A stretch of 64,000 bases of DNA from Atherix ibis (Eukaryota > Arthropoda > Insecta > Diptera > Athericidae): contig OY282609.1 in assembly GCA_958298945.1 (NCBI GenBank), positions 66,622,220 to 66,686,219 of the forward strand, read 5' to 3'. Each line of letters opens with the position of its first letter. Position 1 is the first letter of the stretch. Below are positions 12,536 to 24,432 of this stretch, piece by piece. Both the position numbers and the translations under genes were made by a program. The notes under the pieces were generated by a model, which was given only the letters and a program-made list of their open reading frames with translations, searched no databases and was not told the DNA's origin.

Positions 12536-14683
12536 ATATCGGTTTATTTGTAAAATCTTCATTGTTGTAAAACTTTCTTTATTATAGCTAATGCTTGTCT
12601 AAAGACCATACATTATATTTGTACTATAATCACCGAACGTTTTATAGTGATTATTAATAAATTCCACATACTTTTATCTAGTAGAAACGGTTCTTAAATT
12701 AATAATTTTCTCCAAAAAAATTAAAACAAACTATAAAAAAAATTTCGAAACAAAAAATAACTTTAAAGAAAAATTTTTAGTTTCGAACATTTTATCTGAT
12801 GTAATCTATCTAAGAAATTCAATAGGGAATTTACTATTATAAATTAGATTTATTATAAAAGACAAGTACTTTCCATTTCGAAGAATTTAAAACAAAAAAA
12901 TAACTTAAAATATAATTATCGAGAAAAATTAGAAAATACTAAGATCACCATTAAACATCCTCATTAGAGTTTAATATATAAACTCAGATCTACACATGTC
13001 CTTATTGTAGTTAATGAAAACTAGGTATAAAGAAAATAATAGCTCTCAAAGTGACATTCAGTGATTTGATAAGAAATGTGTTTTTTTTTCTTCATTTTTA
13101 TCTTTTAGAACAGGTAAATTTTTGTGCACTTTACCTGAAATTACAACACGGATACATGTGTGTAAAAGTTGAATCCTGAGGGCATATGATGACAATCGGT
13201 TTTGTCTCATCATAATTTATTGTTGGTTCAGATGAACTTGTTCTAATGTGTCTGTATTATAGTAAAACTTGTTGTAAAATGAAACAACACAAAAAAAAAT
13301 AAACACTGTCTCCTTTAATTATATTTCATTTGTTATTATTGTATTCTATATCTTATCTGCCTTTGCCAGAGCACCTTTCCAATAAATGGAAGAAAGTTCA
13401 TAATAAACTTTTTCAAAATAAATTAATAATAATAAATGTTCCTTATAATAGGCAACTTTTTTTTTTGTTGCTGCCTATACCACTAATTGCTGATTATGAA
13501 AGTATTGAACGATAAAATTTCTTTTAGTATGTTTAAACTATACAAGTATTGAACGATAAGCCAATTTTATGACACATACTCGTATGTATGCATATAATTT
13601 TCTTCATATAGTATATTAGAAAAAAGTTGGAAATATTATATTTTGATGGCAACACATAATCTTGATTAAAATGAAAAACTTGGCATTATTTATGTTAAAA
13701 GTTGCATATGCTCTGTTACCTACCATCTAGGGACTATTAACCTTTTTGAGCAACCAACCTGTGTGATTATGGTTTCTTCAATTTCCCTCAATAATTATGG
13801 TCGTTTTCTTTCTACAGTTCAGTACTTTTTTTGGATTTTTTCATCAATGATTTTCACTACACCATTTTCTCCTACTGTTTTCTCTGAACAGTTTTGCTAG
13901 AAGAAATTCAGATCGCATCTTTTAAATGAACCTCATCTATTTCTATATTTTTCTATACCGTTCGTTTCTATGTTTGTATGTAAAAAAAAAAACATACACG
14001 CAAACCAATAACGACTCCCCATCCACATCCATCCGACTTATTTCTATGTAACATATTTTATTCTTCACATTTTTCTTATTCTTGCAATAATGATGCTAAA
14101 ACATAGATAAAATCCACATTAATTCCTATTGTAAGAAAATATAATAATACTTTTACAATAGAGAAACGAAAAAATGTCCTCTATTATTATAAATAAATGA
14201 GTAAATAATCATATTAAAAATTAATCTAACGAGGATGATTGTTGGTTGTTTTGGTTCCATTTCCATGATTTCATTTTGTTGGATTCAATTCGAACGCTTG
14301 GTTGGTTGCCTTCCACAGCAGCTTTTATGGATTGGAAATAGAAACAATTTCTAAGAAATACAACAAGTGCGTTCGTTCTATGTAGTTAGTATCCTTGACA
14401 TTTAAGAAAAATCAATGAATACAAAAATATAGGATTATTAATTTTTAAATGGATTGATTTTCAGATTTAGGAAAATATTTAATTTTGAGTTATTTTTTAA
14501 AACAAAATATTTGTTAAGAATTCTTAATGTTTTCTTTAAATATTTTCATTGTTCTAAAAGTTCTTAATGATAACTTTCACAATAGACCTTATTACAAATA
14601 TTTTGTTGAGAAAATTTTCACTACAAGTGTTTTTAGAAAATAAAAAATACACTTTTTTTGAAAAATGCTCTTCAGTGAATATA
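12536..14683. other. A+T-rich intergenic DNA
   Basis: No coding potential or transposon recognised. Contains short poly(A)/poly(T) runs only. Confidence 0.55.
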
Positions 14684-15597
14684 CGACGTCTGTTCAAAAA
14701 GTATCGCGAATTTTGAATTTCCGCGGGTTACGTATATTCGCTTTTAGATTTTTGAATGGCGTTATGTTGATACTGACTTATGCCAACAAGTTCGGCCATT
14801 TTGAATGTTCAGTTAATTTTTGACAGCTGCTTTGCTTGCACGTGTTTTGGCTCATTTTCGATTTTTGCCCATTCCAAAAATGGATCAAAGAATCTGTATC
14901 AAATTTTGTGTGAAAAACAAAATTAATTGCGCGGACGCATTAGGAATGTTGACTGTGGTGAAGCTACCTTGGACCGAAGTAACGTTTATCGGTGGTACAA
15001 AATGTTCTCAGAGGGCCGAGAAAATGTGAACGACATTCGGTCGAATGTGCAGGTTTTGCTTACAGTTTTCTTCGATTACAGGGGCGTGGTGCATCATGAG
15101 TTCTGGCCACAGAGTAGAACGGTCAATAAGGAATATTACCTGCAAGTTATGCGCAAGTTGCGTGTAGCAATCCGTCAGAAACGCCCAGATTTGTGGTAGA
15201 ACAAAAATTCTGCTTTTGCACCATGACAACGCCTCTGCTCACGCATCGTTGCTTGTGCGCGAATTTTTGGCCAAAAACAACACACTAATAATGCCGCAGC
15301 TACCGTATTCCCCAGAACTGGCCCCCTGTGACTTTTTATTGTTCTCGAAACTGAAGAGCCCCATGAAAGGACGACGCTACGCTACGATTGAGGAGATAAA
15401 GACGGCATCGAAGGAGAAGCTGAACAAGATCACAAAAAATGATTTTTTGAAGTGCTTCGAGGATTGGAAAAAACGTTGGCACAAGTGTCTAATATCTGGT
15501 GGGGATTACTTTGAAGGGGACAAAATAGATATTCATGAATAAATAAATATTTTTTGAAAAAAACACAAAATTCGTGATACTTTTTGAACAGACATTG
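14684..15597 (+). mobile_element. mariner element B1 (second family), internally deleted
   Basis: 914-bp Tc1/mariner-type element. The left end is CGACGTCTGTTCAAAAAGTA and the right end in reverse is CAATGTCTGTTCAAAAAGTA. Both ends abut TA (14,682-14,683 and 15,598-15,599). This is the only copy of family B in the window that keeps the N-terminal part of the transposase frame in place. It has lost the middle, including the first catalytic Asp. The terminal repeat sequence and transposase wording differ from family A, so the two families are distinct. Confidence 0.92.
14880..15542 (+). pseudogene. mariner transposase pseudogene (family B, copy 1)
   Basis: The start MDQRICIKF at 14,880 is followed, after a one-base shift, by a helix-turn-helix-like segment (EATLDRSNVYRWYKMFSEGR). 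An internal deletion at about 15,030 joins NVND directly to SNVQVLLTVFFDYRG, removing the second half of the DNA-binding region and the first catalytic Asp block. Downstream, the second Asp (HHDNASAH) and third Asp (ELAPCD) are intact with 34 residues between them, the DD34D spacing of mariner transposases. A TAG follows KRPDLW at about 15,197 and a frameshift is needed to reach LLHHDN. The frame ends in a run of DYFEGDKIDIHE and a stop at 15,542. It is non-functional. Confidence 0.9.
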
Positions 15598-15761
15598 TAT
15601 ACTAAAAAAATATTCACTGAAGATCATTTTTACGCAAGAATTTTTTTTACGAAAATTATTTTAACTGAGATTAATGTTCGTTTATTTTTATGTTATCATT
15701 GATAAGGAAATTAAAATAGAAATGAAAAGGAAAAGTGTCTTTTTGAGAATTAACGTAGGAC

Positions 15762-15835
15762 CGTGATTCAGTAGGATTCGAAATCGCGACCACTTAGATG
15801 GATAGCCCAGTACGCTAACGACTGTGATAACGAGC
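15762..15835 (-). repeat. tRNA-derived SINE-like relic
   Basis: Read on the minus strand, the stretch contains TTAGCGTACTGGG, resembling a Pol III A box (tRNA D-arm). About 30 bases later comes GTCGCGATTTCGAATCC, resembling a tRNA T-arm and B box. The spacing fits a tRNA gene. I could not fold convincing acceptor or anticodon stems, so it is not a functional tRNA. A tRNA-derived SINE head or decayed tRNA pseudogene is the best reading. No tail or target duplication was identified. Confidence 0.42.
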
Positions 15836-15854
15836 AGGCTAGAGATTAATTTTT

Positions 15855-16060
15855 ATTGAATGTAATTTTTACTGCCGACGATTTTACCGGAAAAAATTTT
15901 TTATTGGAAATTATTTTTATTTAAGATAATTTTTGATTAAGATAATTTTAACTGAAAATAATTTTACAGAAAATATTTTTATTGTAATTATTTTTACCGA
16001 AAATATTTTTATTAAAAATATTTTTACTGAAATTATTTTATTTGAAAATATTATCAAAAA
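15855..16060. repeat. Degenerate tandem array of 'TTTTTACTGAAAA'-like units
   Basis: About a dozen irregular units built on ATTTTTACTGAAAAT, spaced about 13-20 bp apart. It is the reverse-complement, decayed counterpart of the 13-bp satellite at 43.8-44.4 kb. Confidence 0.6.
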
Positions 16061-17171
16061 AAATGTCCGCGCTGAAACTTTTTTACTAGCTTTTTAAAAA
16101 TCTAAAAATGTTATCAACTAAATATTTATATCCGGAATTAAAGCTGTAACGCGAGAAAACTCCTTAATATTTGCAAAAAAAAATTTTGCCCTAATCTACT
16201 TCAGCATAAGCTTTAATTCGAATTTAAAACATCCTCTTTTAGGTCTTATTATTAAAAACATATTTTTTCACTAGCTTTTCACACTATCTCGTCTCATATA
16301 TCCATTTTGATTTAGTTCCAAACTTTTTATAATCTGCTTTCCAATTCCCAGGATAATAAAAGAAATAAAAGCAAAAAAATTTCAATGAAATTTAATTAAA
16401 AAAAATTGCATGTATTGGAACGTAAACTTGCCCCATTTCTCATCAACGTTTAGTGGAAACTTTAGTTTAGGTTTTAACTCACTTTTTCGATATTTTTTAT
16501 TTATTTTTATATTATTTTTTTTCTATATCTACAATATTTTGCAAAAATATTGTATTCGAATTTTTAACAATATGGAAAACTTTTTAGGTCATTTAAACCA
16601 GGTACAACTAATCTTTCATATATACTACTAGAGACTACCCATTCAGGATGTATGTAGGTCAATGTCTTTATCCTTTTTTATAGGAAAATAAAACAAGAAG
16701 AAAATAATAATGAAAACATAATTTTATATGTTATAATGAATGTGCGATAGTTGTGTGTGACTTTGTTAAATGAATATCGTCTATTTAGAAAGGTTTCCAT
16801 TGCCTCTGATGCTATACATTTTTTGTTCAAAGCTTTTATTCAGTTTTATTTAGTATTTAAGTATTATTTTCTATTAATTTTTTTTCTGATTTTTTGTTTG
16901 AATCCATTCAAAGCTATTTTCATTAACACTAAATATGTTTAAGCTTACTCTATGCAATTTGCTCTTAATTATTTCTTGAGGAAATGAAGTCTACAAATAC
17001 GTGCTAAGTTTTTGCAATGTCACTCTATCGTTTTGGAAGAGCTAGCAGGACGAATGAACTATAACTGATGGCACTCTTTTTTTATAATTACCTTAAGAAA
17101 ATTACCATTTGTTCAGAAATTGCTGATATCAAACTATAATATACTATTAAAATATTGAAATATTATAAATA
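16061..17171. other. A+T-rich intergenic DNA
   Basis: Nothing recognised. Hydrophobic open frames at 16,410-16,631 and 16,751-16,942 are what T-rich DNA encodes by chance (Phe, Leu, Ile, Tyr). Confidence 0.55.
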
Positions 17172-18030
17172 CGAGGTCTGTTCAAAAAGTATAGCGAATA
17201 TTGAATTTCTGCCGGTTATTTTCGATTTTTTGTGGGGTTATATTGGTACTCATGTCTCTCACTTATGCCGACAAGTTCGGCTATTTTGGATGTTCAGTTA
17301 ATTTATGATAGCTGCTTTGCTTGCACGAGTTTTGGCTCGTCTTCGATTTTTGCCCAATTCCAAAAAATGGATTAAAGAATCTGTTTCGGGAGCAAAAAAA
17401 AGTCACAGGTGGCCAGATCTGGGGAATACGGTAGCTACGGCATTATTAGTATGTTATTTTTGGCCGTTATCTTGGTGGCGTTATCATGGTGCAAAAGCCA
17501 ATTTTTGTTCTTCCACAAATCCGGGCGTTTCTGGGGGATTGCTTCGGGCAACTTGCGCAAAACTAGCAGGTAATATTCCTTATTGACCGATCTATCCTGT
17601 GGGAAGAACTCATGATACACTACGCCGCTGCAAGCGAAGAAAACTATAAGAAAAACCTTCATATTTGACCGTACTTGTCGCGCTTTTTTCGGTTTTGGCT
17701 CGTGCGGCAGCTTCCATTGGGATGATTGAGCTTTGGTTTCCACGTCATAACCATAAACCCATGATTCGTCATCAGTTATGACCCTCTAGAGCAAATTTGG
17801 GTCTTTACGGACAGAGTCCAACAGCTCCTTAGCAATGTTAATGCGATGCTGATTTTGGTCGAAAATGGGCAAAAATCGAAGACGACCCAAAACACGTGCA
17901 TGCAAAATGGCCGAACTTGTCGGTATAAGAGAGAGACATGAGTACCAACATAACGCCACAAAAAATTGAAAATCGAATATACGTAACCCTCGGAAATTCA
18001 AAATTCGCGTTACTTTTTAAACAGAACTCG
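17172..18030 (-). mobile_element. mariner element B2, fold-back (5'-5') derivative
   Basis: 859-bp element with TA at both sides (17,170-17,171 and 18,031-18,032). Both termini are the family's 5' end. From the left, about 220 bp of 5' end and untranslated leader reads forward, as far as the first codons of the transposase. It then switches, near 17,390, into the reverse complement of the body: the third-Asp region (GGCCAGATCTGGGG), the second-Asp region, then VYGYDVETKAQ and KELLDSVRKDPNLL. It ends in a second, inverted 5' end. The body lacks the N-terminal half of the transposase and the whole normal 3' end. The same arrangement with the same junction occurs at 38,615-39,540. Non-autonomous. 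Confidence 0.88.
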
Positions 18031-19954
18031 TATTATTTAGAAATGAGTATTATCAATATTATGTTGAAAGTTTATTACGAGTGAAAAATTATTTCGAAAA
18101 ACATCTTTTAAAAATAGGCTTTCCTAAATTAAATTTATCAAGTTAAAAAAAAATTCTTTTTGGAGAAATTATATTTTTTGAGGATATTGTCTATCTTATT
18201 TAAGGTATTTGTCAAAACCTCGAATATTTCTTGTATGTGCTTTATTTAAAATGCTTTATATTAAATTTTGAGTATATTATCATATATCAATATTGAGAGA
18301 AAATAATTTCAGCTTAAGGGAAACCTAAATGCGAACAATTTTACAATTTTCCATCCCTTATCTGAGAGTCTTATGTAGAAATAATTTTCGTTAATAGCAG
18401 TACCTACTCTTCTATAATATTACATAATTGATGATATTTTATTATTCAGTCAAATCCATTAGACGAAAAGTAACTTGATGGATTTATATTTGTTGTTTTT
18501 ATATTTAATGATTTAAAGTAGTTACAAGTGACTACGTACTTCGTAATATATTGTATAAGTACGCACTGAGTTTATTTTGTTGGTTCTTTTGAAAACCTAT
18601 TTTCTTATCACAGAATTAAATTACTTATGTTGAGATAAAATATTCCAATCGAAATAAATTGAATTTATTTAGTTATGATTTTTTTTATTGTTTATATTAA
18701 ATTTTGATTATTTTTATAAGGGATAACAAATTTATTTAACTTCTTTTAGGAGCTATTTTAAACAAACAAAAAAATTCATTTTGTTGGATAGATGAAGTAG
18801 TAATTATTCTATTTTCATAAAAACATTTCAGAAGGCACCTTATTTGTAATATTATATTGAAAATTCTGTTCATTTGCCTAAATAGTTTTTTAAGTAGGAA
18901 GTTTCAAGATTTTTTATATCGTTTTCTTTTTAGAAAAATTTACAAATTTTATTCCTTTTAAGTATCAATATCATATGAGGTTTTTTGATAAATACTGAAA
19001 TTTATTTAAGTAGGCATTTTGGCTTTTATCGTATACTTGTAAAAAATTATATAATATTTCAACAACAAACAATTAAACATTTTTTATATTAGGAAAATTT
19101 TTTCTATTTATAAATTTTATTTTATTTTGAGTTTATTTCTTTTTCAATGAATTTTAATAAGAATTTTTTTAATTAATAAGGAAAAGTTTATTTTTAAATA
19201 TAAAATCCAAAATAAAATATATTCCTAAAAATATTTCACATGTCTCCAAAAAAGAGAATATTTTCGTAATATTAAAAAATTATATTCTTCAAAATAATAT
19301 TGAAAATACTCGTAGTTTTTATAAAAACTTTTTCAAAATAGTTATTTTTAAAACAAACATTATAAAAATACTTAATTACCGGAGACTTTTATACAAAATA
19401 TAATTGACTACATTAATGATGAGTTGAAATGGAGTATCCTTTTAGGAAAAATAGTACGAAAATCAAAGATAATGGCGATTAGAGAGCTTTCAGATTTTGA
19501 CAATCCATATCTAAATTTTTAACAATGAAATTTGTTTACATCTTTCAACGTTTTAAACAGACTTAATGGGTAATCCTAAATAGTCATTTTAAAAATATGT
19601 AAAACTTTAGTTTTTACAAATTTTCCAACTAACTACAATATTTTAAATTTCTTACATGATCATTTTATGAAAAATCGTTCAGGGACACATATAAAAAAAT
19701 GCTCAAAAACAAACTATTATGATTCCTGTTTTTAGAAAAATCTATTTTTTAAGGAAGATTTTTAAAATACAAACATCTGGTCAAGGATAACTCAAAAAAT
19801 AATTTCGGCGGCAATTTATATGAGCTTGCCAAAAAAATAAAAGAAATTCTAAAACACTTTCCTTAAAAATATGATAGATGATGAGTCTGGAAAGTAAATT
19901 CAAAAAATAATATTTAAAATATAAAAAAAAAAAATAATTTTCATTAAAAAAAAT
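18031..19954. other. A+T-rich intergenic DNA
   Basis: No gene, RNA gene or transposon recognised. Confidence 0.55.
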
Positions 19955-20075
19955 AAAGAAAAAAACAACCTGATTCTTATCCTGTAAATAAACAATATAA
20001 AGGAAAAAAACAACCTGGTTTTCGATTTTTTTTTTATCCTGTAAATAAAGAAAAAAAACAACCTGGTTTTCGATT
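19955..20075. repeat. Three tandem copies of a ~46-bp unit
   Basis: The unit runs from AAAGAAAAAAACAACCTG to TTATCCTGTAAAT. The copies start at about 19,955, 20,001 and 20,047, and the third is partial. Copies 2 and 3 share GGTTTTCGATT, which copy 1 lacks. Confidence 0.8.
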
Positions 20076-21972
20076 AAAGAAAAAATCTTTGGTTTTTATT
20101 TAAATATTTTTCCATAACTTATTTTTTTTTTAGTAATTTTTACATTTAAGAAAAATCAAAACAAAATGTTTTTTTTCATATATTGTAGTATTAATTTCTT
20201 ATTTTTTGTTTGTTATTGTTTTAATTTTTTAAATTTAATTTTTAACTCTATCTTAACGAGTACAGTCAGTTTTGGATTTTTTATATAGTATTTATCAGTT
20301 ATATTATATTAATACTAAATATACTAAATATTTTGTATATAAATGTGTATGTATATCCTGTTTATATTATTTTTTGATATATTTTCTTTTACTTTTTATT
20401 TGGATACATATTTTTTTTTATATTTTATATAATTTTTACAATAAAAACAAAACTGAAAATAAAATAATACTTTTAATTTTTTTTTTTTTTTTGCTACATT
20501 TGTATTATAAATATAAAATAAAATAAAACTATACAATATTAATTTAGTACCAAAATTTTTAAAAAATTATATATTTTCCTAATTTTGTTTTTAGTAATTT
20601 TTCTTTAAAGTATTTTTAACTTACATTATTGATGTCTTAGTATAATCAGTATTAGTATCTTGTGTATATATACATATATATATATATACTTAGTTAAATA
20701 ATCTTACAATACATAAATATGTCTATAAATATGTATTATGGGACACACATATTAATGTATATGTAAATTCATCCCTCCGCACTCTATTTTTATACATACA
20801 CGTATACGTGTATTTATTTAGCGCTAAAAAAATTTCTCAATTAAATAAATAAATACTCATTCTTATTTTTAATGATATTATTTCCAATTAAACATTTTTT
20901 CGATATTATATTTTTTTTTATCTTTAAACTGATTTTCTTATTTAACTAAGAACCAATTTAAAATATTTTCTAAATTTTTTTCCAAACTATGTTAGTTAAT
21001 ATTGTTATTATTATTATTATTATTTTTTCATTACTAAAAACTAATTTTCCTTACATATATCACTGTACATTTATTAATTTATATAATAATCATTATATTA
21101 TAATTAATTTTCTTTTGAATTAATTATAATAATATACATAAATATGTTAATTATAACTACAGATTTTTCTTCACATATATGGATGTGTATAATTTTTTGT
21201 AAGAAATTACTTTAATAGTATTATATTTTTTTTTTATTATTTATTTTATAATTAAACATTTTTGTTAATTTTTTTTTCTCATTTATTTTATAATACAATT
21301 TTTTATTATATTTTTTTTTATTTAATAGTTATTATTATTATTCTTTTAGGTAAATTTAATTTTTTTTAATTATACTTAAATTTCCATACAATAACATTAT
21401 TTAATTATATATTTTTTCGATTAAATTTTGTAACACGGTATATTACTATATTTAAATTTGATTTCCTTTTTTCCAAGATATCCGTTTTAACTATGTATAT
21501 AGATATCCTTTACCAAACAAAACAATTTATGAAATTTTTTTTCTCTTTTTTTTTTTAAATACACTATCACAATTTTTCTTCCAATAATCAACTTATAACT
21601 CATAATAATTTATTTAATTTCTTTTTACTATTACTTCCGGTATGCAATTATGTTTGTTATTTATTTATTTATTTGTATTAGTTTAATTACCCTTGACAAT
21701 TAGTTTTTTTTATGGAAATTTCATGACTGAGTCCGTTTTTTTTTATCGGAAATATTTGTAGTTGTTTTTTTTTAACATTTTAGTAACTTTTTCAAATAAT
21801 TTAAATTAATTTTAAATAGAAAAACAAATTAAACATAAAATAAAACATTAGAAAAAATATTTCTAATTTTTCTTAAAAAAAAAAAAAAAGAATCGATAAA
21901 AAAAATGATAAGAGATTTAATTATGACATAATTTCTACGTTTTTAATCTGAATTTTTTATATTAAATCCAGA
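20076..21972 (-). other. 3' flank and probable 3' untranslated region of kek1
   Basis: Extremely T-rich on the plus strand, so A-rich in the kek1 sense direction, with essentially no coding capacity. It contains a (TA)n run near 20,665-20,690. Many TTTATT sequences on the plus strand would read AATAAA in the kek1 transcript (for example around 21,658-21,676), so a poly(A) site cannot be chosen by eye. Assigning this region to the transcript is inference. Confidence 0.4.
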
Positions 21973-24392
21973 CTACACATCAGTTCCACATCCTTCTTGA
22001 TATCCTTCGTCCGGTGAATTTCGACTGCTATTTGTTAAAGCTCGCTTTAAGGCAGTAACTGGTGGCAAAACTGGTACACCACCTTTTTGCCATACCCTAA
22101 TTGTTTTAGCATTAACGGGCATACCATTAGGTAATATACTAGGTACTGTACTATTACTGTTAGTTGATGTGGTTGGTATTTTGTTGTTATTGTTGATGTT
22201 GCCGCTACTGTTCGAACTAATATTGTTGTTAATAAATTGTTGCGGATGTGAAAGTGCGTGGCTACTGTGGAGATGATTGGAATGATGGTGATTGATGTTG
22301 CCCGGTATGGATGTATGATGAATTTGTTGCTCTGCACCTGGAACCAGAGGTAGACCGTAGTCTGAAGGATATCCACCAGATGTAGTTGTTGTCATTGTTG
22401 ATGTTGTTGAAGGTGCACCCGTCATTCCGCACGATTGACCACCTGTTGATATCGCAGACGATGATGATGCCAGTGACGTAGTACCAAAATGGGTTCTCGG
22501 GAAAGTCTTACTGAAATAATCGCTGCTTCGATCCTGTATATCGTACATTTGTGAATTGTCAATTATTGGAGTCTTATCGGTGTAATTGTAGCCAGGTATA
22601 GTTGTACTAGTAGCACGTTTTAAATACATATCATCCGATGGATTATGATGCCCAGAACCAGATAATGCTAGACCCGATCCAGATCCAGTTGTGCCATTCT
22701 CCCATAATCCGGATGGATACAGTGAATCACAGCCACCTGCACGACTATATTCGCCACTGCCAGGCCTCTCAATCGACGAGCCCATCAGTGATGGATCCAG
22801 ACAGTCTTTTGTTGGTAGTACTGGTGGTATTTTTAAATCGGCAAACTCTTCGCTTCCGAATCGTTTTGTATCATTTATCAAATCCGGATTATTACCGGCA
22901 GATGCTGTGGGCGATATAAAGCATGATGCAGCCGTTAATATACTTCCACTTCCATCGTAATGACTAGTCGTATATGAGAGATCAGTTAAACGTGGAGGCT
23001 TTTGAATTGGATTTGTTAATCCAGACTCATTTGTGCTGATATTGTTTTTACTATCTATACTGTTTAGGTCGATATTGTTGGCTATTCCACAATTTCCCCC
23101 TGTACTTACTCCCGCACCTCCCACATTTTGATTATTGGCGGTTATTTGCTGTTTGCAGTTGATATTATTCTGTTGATTTACAGTCGTGATCACTTCCAAA
23201 TGATTCGGTGTTTTACTTTCAACAAATGGGGTTCGTCTTAATCTTGCCAGCAAGAATAGTATAAATAGAAGAATGAAAAGTATTAGAATAACTAGAGCCG
23301 CACTGAATCCAACAATTTGCCCACTGCCCAAAGAGGCCATACCAGCTGCTCGCATTGTAACATGAAGTGTAAAATTTGCCTCTGCGGTTCCGGCCCTATT
23401 CTCAGCTACACAATAGAACTCGCTGGAGTCGGTCTCTTGTGAATTTGTTAATACCAAACGGCTTCGTTTCTCAAATTGTCCATCATCGTATATGTGTACC
23501 TTTTGGTATGAACTAAATGCCGAATTATTGACCAACAATCGACCATTCCAATACCAGTTTACAGTGGCAGCTGGCACTGCAGATGACCTGCACACGATGG
23601 TTGCATTCTCACCCGTTGTCGATTCAACATATCGGCTGACCGGTAGCATTTCCGGTCTGCATGCAAAATCATCGACATGAAGGTCCGCAAATGTTCTATC
23701 AATAATGCGTTCTGGCCCTCCTGAACAGATCGGCGCCACAGGATAAGGAATATTGTTCTCCATTAGCCAGATCTTAGCAGCTCGTAGACGACAGTCACAC
23801 ATCCATGGATTGTCATGCAATTCGACACCGTGCAATCTACTCAGAGTCTCCACCGTTCGTGGCCGTAACTCCGACAACTTATTTCCGTTCAATTTGAGTG
23901 AGATAAGAGCTTCAAGACCCTCAAATGCCTGCGGTGTTATTGTTTGTACATCACAATGCGATAAATCCAATTTGTTCAAACTGGGAATATTTTTGAATGC
24001 ATGACTTTCGATCTTCTGTATTGGATTTGAGGCCAAGGTCAGCTCTCGCAAAGATGTTATGTAACTCAATGTTGCTGACGGTACAGAAGTTAATAGATTA
24101 TGTGACAGATCCAATTCGACCAAATTAGTTAATCCTTTGAACGCTTCACTCTCTATTTGGCCAATACGACAATTTCGCAAATACAATCGTTGCAAATTCA
24201 ATAAATTCGCCCGAATAAATTGTTCATGCGGCAATATCTGTAAATTATTACCGGACATATCTAGCACCTGGGTTGTTGGATCAATATTTTCTGGTATTGT
24301 GATCAATTTACGATCAATACATTCGACTGCTTGTTTTCCACCTTTCCATTTGCACGCACATACAGTTTCACAGCTACTAACTCCATTTATTA

Positions 24393-24432
<40 letters not shown>

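Noticed and set aside
14927..15229. Treating B1's separate open frames as distinct genes
   Set aside because: They are segments of one mariner transposase separated by frameshifts and a stop.
16410..16942. Phe/Leu/Ile-rich frames resembling membrane proteins
   Set aside because: Expected by chance in T-rich sequence; no real start, motif or conservation cue.
20272..20526. 84-codon Tyr/Phe/Leu-rich frame
   Set aside because: Chance frame in extremely A+T-rich DNA downstream of kek1, on the opposite strand.
22047..22376. Second minus-strand frame inside kek1
   Set aside because: Overlaps the kek1 tail in another frame; composition follows the kek1 codons.
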